This document shows positions 59,881-64,000 of a stretch of DNA of 64,000 nucleotides, piece by piece. Location of the stretch: NCBI RefSeq assembly GCF_034313845.1, contig NZ_JAVIWN010000001.1, one strand, 5' to 3'. The position numbers were made by a program, and so were the translations under genes. This DNA comes from Actimicrobium sp034313845 (GTDB taxonomy: Bacteria; Pseudomonadota; Gammaproteobacteria; Burkholderiales; Burkholderiaceae_D). The notes below the pieces were generated by a model that was given only the letters and a program-made list of their open reading frames with translations, ran no database searches and was not told the origin of the DNA. Within the stretch, counting starts at the first letter, position 1; every line of letters begins with the position of its first letter.

Positions 59881-60627
59881 ATGTCAGTAACAATGCGCGA
59901 AATGCTGGAAGCCGGCGTCCACTTCGGTCACCAAACCCGTTTCTGGAATCCTAAGATGGCACCGTACATCTTTGGTCATCGCAACAAGATCCACATCGTC
60001 AACCTCGAAAAAACCCTGGCCATGTACCAGGATGCAATGAAGTACATCCAGCAATTGTCATCGAACCGCGGCACCATCCTGATGGTCGGTACCAAGCGCC
60101 AGGCACGCGAAATCGTCGCAGCCGAAGCAGCACGCGCCGGTATGCCTTACGTTGATCAGCGCTGGCTCGGCGGTATGTTGACCAACTTCAAAACCATCAA
60201 GACATCGATCAAGCGCCTGAAAGAAATGGAAGCATCGATCGCTGACGGTTCAGTTGAAAAGCTGAGCAAAAAAGAAGGCCTGATGTTTGAGCGCGAAATG
60301 ATCAAGCTGCAAAAATCCATCGGCGGTATCAAGGATATGGGCGGCATTCCTGACGCCATTTTTGTTGTCGACGTCGGTTACCACAAAGGCGCGATCACCG
60401 AAGCCGCCAAGCTGGGCATCCCGGTCATCGGCGTGGTTGATACCAACCACTCGCCAGAAGGCGTCAGTTACATCATTCCAGGTAACGATGACTCGTCAAA
60501 AGCGATCATGTTGTACGCCCGCGGCGTCGCTGATGCGATTCTTGAAGGCCGTGCCAGTTCCCTGGCCGATGTCGTCGAAGCGGTCAAGACCGGCGACGAT
60601 TTCGTTGAAGTGAGCGAGCAAGCCTGA
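59881..60627 (+). CDS. rpsB: 30S ribosomal protein S2
   Basis: S2 binds the head of the 30S subunit and is needed for translation initiation. The 248-residue protein contains the signatures MREMLEAGVHFGHQTRFWNPKM and AVKLGIPVIGVVDTNHSP-like (here AKLGIPVIGVVDTNHSPEG). All family blocks are intact. The gene has a promoter at 59695 and a long leader with a hairpin at the ribosome site. It is followed by a terminator or attenuator and then tsf. Confidence 0.98.
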   Translation: MSVTMREMLEAGVHFGHQTRFWNPKMAPYIFGHRNKIHIVNLEKTLAMYQDAMKYIQQLSSNRGTILMVGTKRQAREIVAAEAARAGMPYVDQRWLGGMLTNFKTIKTSIKRLKEMEASIADGSVEKLSKKEGLMFEREMIKLQKSIGGIKDMGGIPDAIFVVDVGYHKGAITEAAKLGIPVIGVVDTNHSPEGVSYIIPGNDDSSKAIMLYARGVADAILEGRASSLADVVEAVKTGDDFVEVSEQA

Positions 60628-60654
60628 GTAGTCGTTTGAATAGTTGAGCTTCAT

Positions 60655-60686
60655 AAAAAGGGGCAAAGTCTTTTGCTCCTTTTTTT
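60655..60686 (+). terminator. Terminator/attenuator between rpsB and tsf
   Basis: AAAAAGGGGCAAA (60655-60667) and TTTGCTCCTTTTT (60672-60684) form a 13-pair stem with one G-U pair and a 4-base loop, followed by T residues to 60686. A similar attenuator between rpsB and tsf is known in Escherichia coli. Read-through would supply tsf. Confidence 0.85.
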
Positions 60687-60753
60687 CGAGTAAATTTATG
60701 CACCATTCAATTGTGGACGCCCAATGTGGCCTCCCTTATGCCAGGAGATAGTG

Positions 60754-61638
60754 ATGACGGTAATTACAGCAGCGATGGTGGGTGAACTGCGCGCGAAGAC
60801 CGATGCGCCAATGATGGAATGCAAGAAGGCGCTGACCGAAGCCGGTGGCGATGCAGTCAAGGCAGAAGAAATTCTGCGTGTCAAACTGGGCGGCAAAGCC
60901 TCGAAAGCTGCGTCGCGTGTGACCGCCGAAGGCGTTGTCACCGCGTACATGGACGGACAAGTCGGTGCCATGGTTGAAGTCAATTGCGAAACCGACTTCG
61001 TCACCAAGAACGACGAATTCATTGCCTTGGCCAATGCCTGCGCAAAACTGGTTGCTCTGCACAACCCGGCCGACGTGGCTGCGTTGCTGGCCTTGCCACT
61101 CGATGGCAAGACCGTTGAAGAACAGCGCGCTACCCTGATTGGTCGCATTGGTGAAAACATGTCGATTCGCCGTTTTGAGCGTTTCGACACCAGCGCCAAA
61201 CTGGCATCCTACCTGCACGGCACCCGGATCGGCGTCACTGTCGAATTCGATGCGGCCGATGACCAGGTCGGAAAAGATGTCGCCATGCACATCGCCGCAA
61301 TGAAGCCGGTATCGCTGTCGTCGGATGAAGTGCCAGCTGACCTGATCGAAAAAGAGCGTTCGGTTGCCGCACTGAAAGCTGCCGAATCAGGCAAGCCCGC
61401 TGACATCGTGACCAAGATGGTAGAAGGTTCGATCCAGAAGTTCCTGAAGGAAGTCTCGTTGCTGAACCAGACCTTCGTCAAGAATGACAAGCAAACCATC
61501 GAACAAATGCTCAAGGCCAACAGTGCCTCGATCAAGTCGTTCAAGATGTTTGTGGTCGGCGAAGGCATTGAAAAGAAACAGGATGATTTCGCAGCCGAAG
61601 TCGCCGCGCAAGTCGCCGCTGCAACAAAGCAGGCGTAA
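60754..61638 (+). CDS. tsf: Elongation factor Ts
   Basis: EF-Ts exchanges GDP for GTP on EF-Tu. The 294-residue protein has the N-terminal UBA-like domain with ELRAKTDAPMMECKKALTEAGG, the core VEVNCETDFVTKNDEF, and the dimerisation and C-terminal modules. The ATG at 60754 has AGGAG eight bases upstream; the longer frame from 60724 is not needed. It is preceded by the rpsB attenuator and followed by a terminator 9 bases after its stop. Confidence 0.97.
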   Translation: MTVITAAMVGELRAKTDAPMMECKKALTEAGGDAVKAEEILRVKLGGKASKAASRVTAEGVVTAYMDGQVGAMVEVNCETDFVTKNDEFIALANACAKLVALHNPADVAALLALPLDGKTVEEQRATLIGRIGENMSIRRFERFDTSAKLASYLHGTRIGVTVEFDAADDQVGKDVAMHIAAMKPVSLSSDEVPADLIEKERSVAALKAAESGKPADIVTKMVEGSIQKFLKEVSLLNQTFVKNDKQTIEQMLKANSASIKSFKMFVVGEGIEKKQDDFAAEVAAQVAAATKQA

Positions 61639-61647
61639 ATCAGACAG

Positions 61648-61668
61648 CGGGCTGCGAAGCCCGTTTTT
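61648..61668 (+). terminator. Rho-independent terminator after tsf
   Basis: CGGGCT (61648-61653) and AGCCCG (61658-61663) form a perfect 6-base stem with the stable loop GCGA, followed by TTTTT. It lies 9 bases after the tsf stop. Confidence 0.9.
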
Positions 61669-61672
61669 GCTT

Positions 61673-61701
61673 CCTGCAACGGGCGGTGTGTCCGTTGCAG
61701 G
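61673..61701 (+). promoter_or_regulatory. Second hairpin between tsf and pyrH
   Basis: CCTGCAACGG (61673-61682) and CCGTTGCAGG (61692-61701) form a perfect 10-base stem with a 9-base loop, only four bases after the tsf terminator. It has no T run. The rest of the gap up to pyrH (61943) shows no gene and probably carries the pyrH promoter. Confidence 0.6.
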
Positions 61702-61942
61702 GAACGCCAGACAAAGAAGGCTGGACTGGTCTGTCACTGATGGTTAATAGTGTCGGTCAGCGCAGGTCGTCAGGTTTTTTTGTCAGGCGCTCCCGGAGCC
61801 AGTCAGTGGTTCCACCCGTCGGATGTGATCGTGCTGACAGCGGACTGGATTTTCCATCAGTTTGGACTGAAAATGGCGCGTAACCAGATTCGCTTACCCA
61901 CCCAGTGAGATCGCTTGCGAGAGCACAACAGGAGTTCTGTTC

Positions 61943-62659
61943 ATGACCCAACCAGCTTATAAGCGCGTGTTGTTGAAGCTTTCCGGCGAGGCCCTGATGG
62001 GCGACGATGCCTACGGCATCAACCGCGCAACCATCGAGCGCATGGTGGCCGATGTCGCCGAAGTAGCGGCGCTCGGCGTCGAGCTTGCCATTGTTATCGG
62101 TGGCGGTAACATCTTCCGTGGTGTTGCACCCGGTGCCCAGGGGATGGACCGGGCGACGGCCGATTACATGGGCATGCTGGCCACGGTCATGAACTCGCTG
62201 GCATTGGCCGATGCAATGCGTCAGGCTGGCATCGTCGCACGCGTGATGTCGGCGATCAGCATCGAGCAGGTCGTCGAGCCTTACGTCCGTCCGAAAGCAT
62301 TGCAATACCTTGAAGAAGGCAAGATCGTCGTCTTCGCGGCCGGTACCGGCAATCCGTTTTTTACGACCGATACGGCGGCTGCGCTGCGTGGTTCCGAAAT
62401 CGGTGCCCAGATCGTGCTGAAAGCGACGAAAGTCGATGGCGTCTACAGCGCTGATCCGAAAAAGGATCCGAGCGCCACGCGTTACACGACGATTACGTTC
62501 GACGAGGCGATTTCCAAGCATTTGCAAGTGATGGATGCGACCGCTTTTGCGCTGTGCCGTGACCAGAAACTGCCGATCAAGGTGTTCTCGATCACCAAGC
62601 CGGGTGCGCTCAAACGCGTCATCATGGGTGCTGACGAAGGCACGCTGGTCCATCTCTGA
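61943..62659 (+). CDS. pyrH: Uridylate kinase
   Basis: PyrH phosphorylates UMP to UDP. The 238-residue protein belongs to the amino acid kinase fold, with KRVLLKLSGEALMG, VIGGGNIFRG and the TDTAAALRGSEIGAQIVLKATKVDGVY segment. It forms hexamers in other bacteria and is regulated by GTP and UTP. An AGGAG-type site precedes the ATG. frr follows after 57 bases. The gap upstream includes the tsf terminator, so pyrH likely has its own promoter. Confidence 0.97.
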   Translation: MTQPAYKRVLLKLSGEALMGDDAYGINRATIERMVADVAEVAALGVELAIVIGGGNIFRGVAPGAQGMDRATADYMGMLATVMNSLALADAMRQAGIVARVMSAISIEQVVEPYVRPKALQYLEEGKIVVFAAGTGNPFFTTDTAAALRGSEIGAQIVLKATKVDGVYSADPKKDPSATRYTTITFDEAISKHLQVMDATAFALCRDQKLPIKVFSITKPGALKRVIMGADEGTLVHL

Positions 62660-62716
62660 TCCGTACCGAACATTTCCCGATCCCACTCATTCCCTTAGCA
62701 AGCACAGGAGAACCGC

Positions 62717-63277
62717 ATGACTATCGCTGACGTCAAAAAAAATACCGATCAACGCATGCACAAGTCGATCGATACCCTGAAAACGGATCTCGCCAAGGTC
62801 CGTACCGGCCGTGCCCACGTCGGTATGCTCGATCACATCATGGTGGATTACTACGGCAATCCGACCCAGCTGACCCAGGTAGCCAATGTCACGCTGGTTG
62901 ATGCCCGCACCCTCGGTGTTCAGCCTTGGGAAAAGAAAATGGTATCGGTCGTCGAAAAAGCCATTCGCGACGCCGACCTCGGCCTGAACCCGTCAACCCA
63001 GGGCGACCTGATTCGCGTGCCAACGCCAGCACTGACCGAAGAGCGCCGCAAGGAAATGGTCAAGCTGGTCAAGAGCGAAGCAGAAGATGCCAAGATTGCG
63101 ATCCGCAATATTCGTCGTGATGCCAACGAGAGCCTGAAGAAAATCCTCAAGGACAAGGAATGCTCGGAAGACGATGAGCGTCGTGCCCAGGACGAAGTCC
63201 AGAAACTGACCGACAAGTTTGTTGCTGAAATCGACAAGCTGGTTGTCGACAAGGAAAAGGAAGTGCTGACGGTATAG
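62717..63277 (+). CDS. frr: Ribosome recycling factor
   Basis: RRF splits the post-termination ribosome together with EF-G. The 186-residue protein has full length and the family features: LAKVRTGRAHVGMLDHIMVDYYG, VRVPTPALTEERRKEMVKLVKSEAEDAKIAIRNIRRDAN-type helical arm (here IRVPTPALTEERRKE) and a C-terminal long helix. A strong AGGAG lies seven bases upstream. pyrH precedes and uppS follows, the conserved order. Confidence 0.97.
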   Translation: MTIADVKKNTDQRMHKSIDTLKTDLAKVRTGRAHVGMLDHIMVDYYGNPTQLTQVANVTLVDARTLGVQPWEKKMVSVVEKAIRDADLGLNPSTQGDLIRVPTPALTEERRKEMVKLVKSEAEDAKIAIRNIRRDANESLKKILKDKECSEDDERRAQDEVQKLTDKFVAEIDKLVVDKEKEVLTV

Positions 63278-63319
63278 CCCGCAGCCTGCCAGATTCTTTT
63301 TTTTACTTCCAAGTGAGCC

Positions 63320-64000
63320 ATGACGACGCATCTCAGTTCCACTGCAGCGGTTCCTCTGGTTTCCGTGACTCCCCGCCACATTGCCATCATCATGGACGGC
63401 AATGGGCGCTGGGCTACCAAGCGCTTTTTGCCGCGTGTGACCGGTCACGTCAAGGGCGTGGAAGCAGTGCGTCGCACGGTCGAGGCCTGTGCGCGTGGCG
63501 GCGTCGAGTACCTGACCCTGTTCGCATTCAGTTCCGAAAACTGGCGTCGGCCGGCTGACGAAGTGTCGCTGCTGATGCGGCTGTTTGTCACTGCGCTCGA
63601 TCGCGAAGTCGCCAAGATGCACGCCAACGGGATTCGTCTGAAAGTGGTTGGCGACTTGAGTCGTTTCGATGACAAGTTGCGCGGCATGATCAACAGCGCA
63701 GAGCGGCGCACCGCTGGCAATACCGGTCTTACCGTGACGATTTGCGCCAATTACGGCGGGCGCTGGGACATCATGCAGGCAATGAACCAGCTGGTGGCCG
63801 AGCAGCCTGGTCGCACTGATTTCAACGAAGACGATCTTGTTCCATTTCTGTCAATGGCCTATGCTCCGGAGCCAGATCTGTTCATCCGCACCGGGGGAGA
63901 GGAACGCGTGTCGAACTTCCTGTTGTGGCAACTGGCCTATTCCGAAATGTATTTCACTGACAGCTATTGGCCCGATTTCGACGCTGCCGCATTGCAGCTG
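63320..64000 (+). CDS. uppS: Undecaprenyl diphosphate synthase (partial, N-terminal 227 residues)
   Basis: UppS (IspU) builds undecaprenyl diphosphate, the lipid carrier for cell wall and O-antigen synthesis. The reading frame from the ATG at 63320 is open to the right end of the window, giving 227 residues. It shows IIMDGNGRWA with the catalytic D26, the TLFAFSSENWRRP segment, and RTGGEERVSNFLLWQLAYSEMYF. Family length is about 240-250 residues, so only the C-terminus is missing. The start is 42 bases after the frr stop. Further genes such as cdsA would be expected beyond the window. Confidence 0.95.
   Translation, partial: MTTHLSSTAAVPLVSVTPRHIAIIMDGNGRWATKRFLPRVTGHVKGVEAVRRTVEACARGGVEYLTLFAFSSENWRRPADEVSLLMRLFVTALDREVAKMHANGIRLKVVGDLSRFDDKLRGMINSAERRTAGNTGLTVTICANYGGRWDIMQAMNQLVAEQPGRTDFNEDDLVPFLSMAYAPEPDLFIRTGGEERVSNFLLWQLAYSEMYFTDSYWPDFDAAALQL

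Noticed and set aside
1..64000. tRNA or rRNA genes
   Set aside because: I looked for the usual TPsiC arm sequence and conserved rRNA segments by eye and saw none; a covariance-model search would settle this.

Overview
The window is a stretch of bacterial chromosome, most likely from a betaproteobacterium of the order Burkholderiales, probably family Oxalobacteraceae (Herminiimonas/Collimonas-like). The genus cannot be fixed from sequence reading alone. The main evidence is gene order: glnD-map-rpsB-tsf-pyrH-frr-uppS, ppc next to hemC-hemD-hemX-hemY-ppa, zipA-ligA, and argH divergent from an algZ/algR-type pair. Most genes are GC-rich and tightly packed, with many 4-base ATGA start/stop overlaps.

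Layout. 1-2.8 kb: end of a carboxylesterase gene, mog, darP (yjgA) and pmbA. 2.8-11.8 kb: a nine-gene minus-strand chemosensory operon (response regulator, short MCP, cheY, STAS protein, cheA, MCP, cheW, cheR, cheB). 11.8-12.8 kb: AT-rich DNA with an orphan IS630-type helix-turn-helix gene. 12.8-17.1 kb: acnA, a small unknown gene and serA. 17.1-21.6 kb: a livKHMGF branched-chain amino acid transport operon. 21.8-23.6 kb: a secreted DUF4331 protein and a small lipoprotein. 23.8-27.1 kb: argH divergent from a LytS/AlgZ kinase and LytTR regulator. 27.1-34.1 kb: an accessory segment holding an AT-rich gene for a secreted tandem carbohydrate-binding-like protein, a KaiC-like ATPase with a small unknown partner and a hybrid histidine kinase, and an intact IS1182-family element. 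34.1-41.9 kb: ppc, hemCDXY and ppa. 42.2-45.2 kb: a collagen-like lipoprotein and an MCE-type lipid transport set without its ATPase. 45.5-50 kb: zipA, ligA, galU, def. 50.1-54.4 kb: ppk2 and a phaC-like/ackA/pta operon. 54.7-59.6 kb: HAD phosphatase, pseudouridine synthase, glnD, map. 59.7-64 kb: rpsB, tsf, pyrH, frr and the start of uppS.

The features most worth a second look are not standard core genes. The KaiC-like ATPase lacks the residues equivalent to the clock phosphorylation sites and sits with an unknown 139-residue protein and a hybrid kinase, behind a consensus FNR-type box. An AT-rich secreted-protein gene lies between two same-orientation copies of a REP-like palindrome (halves GGTGCAAT and ATTGCACC), which recurs at 54.6 kb. 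Strong hairpins occur in the leaders of acnA and the DUF4331 gene, and a hairpin covers the rpsB ribosome binding site. The chemosensory operon pairs a pentapeptide-type CheR with an MCP ending in a matching pentapeptide. No rRNA, tRNA or CRISPR array was seen.
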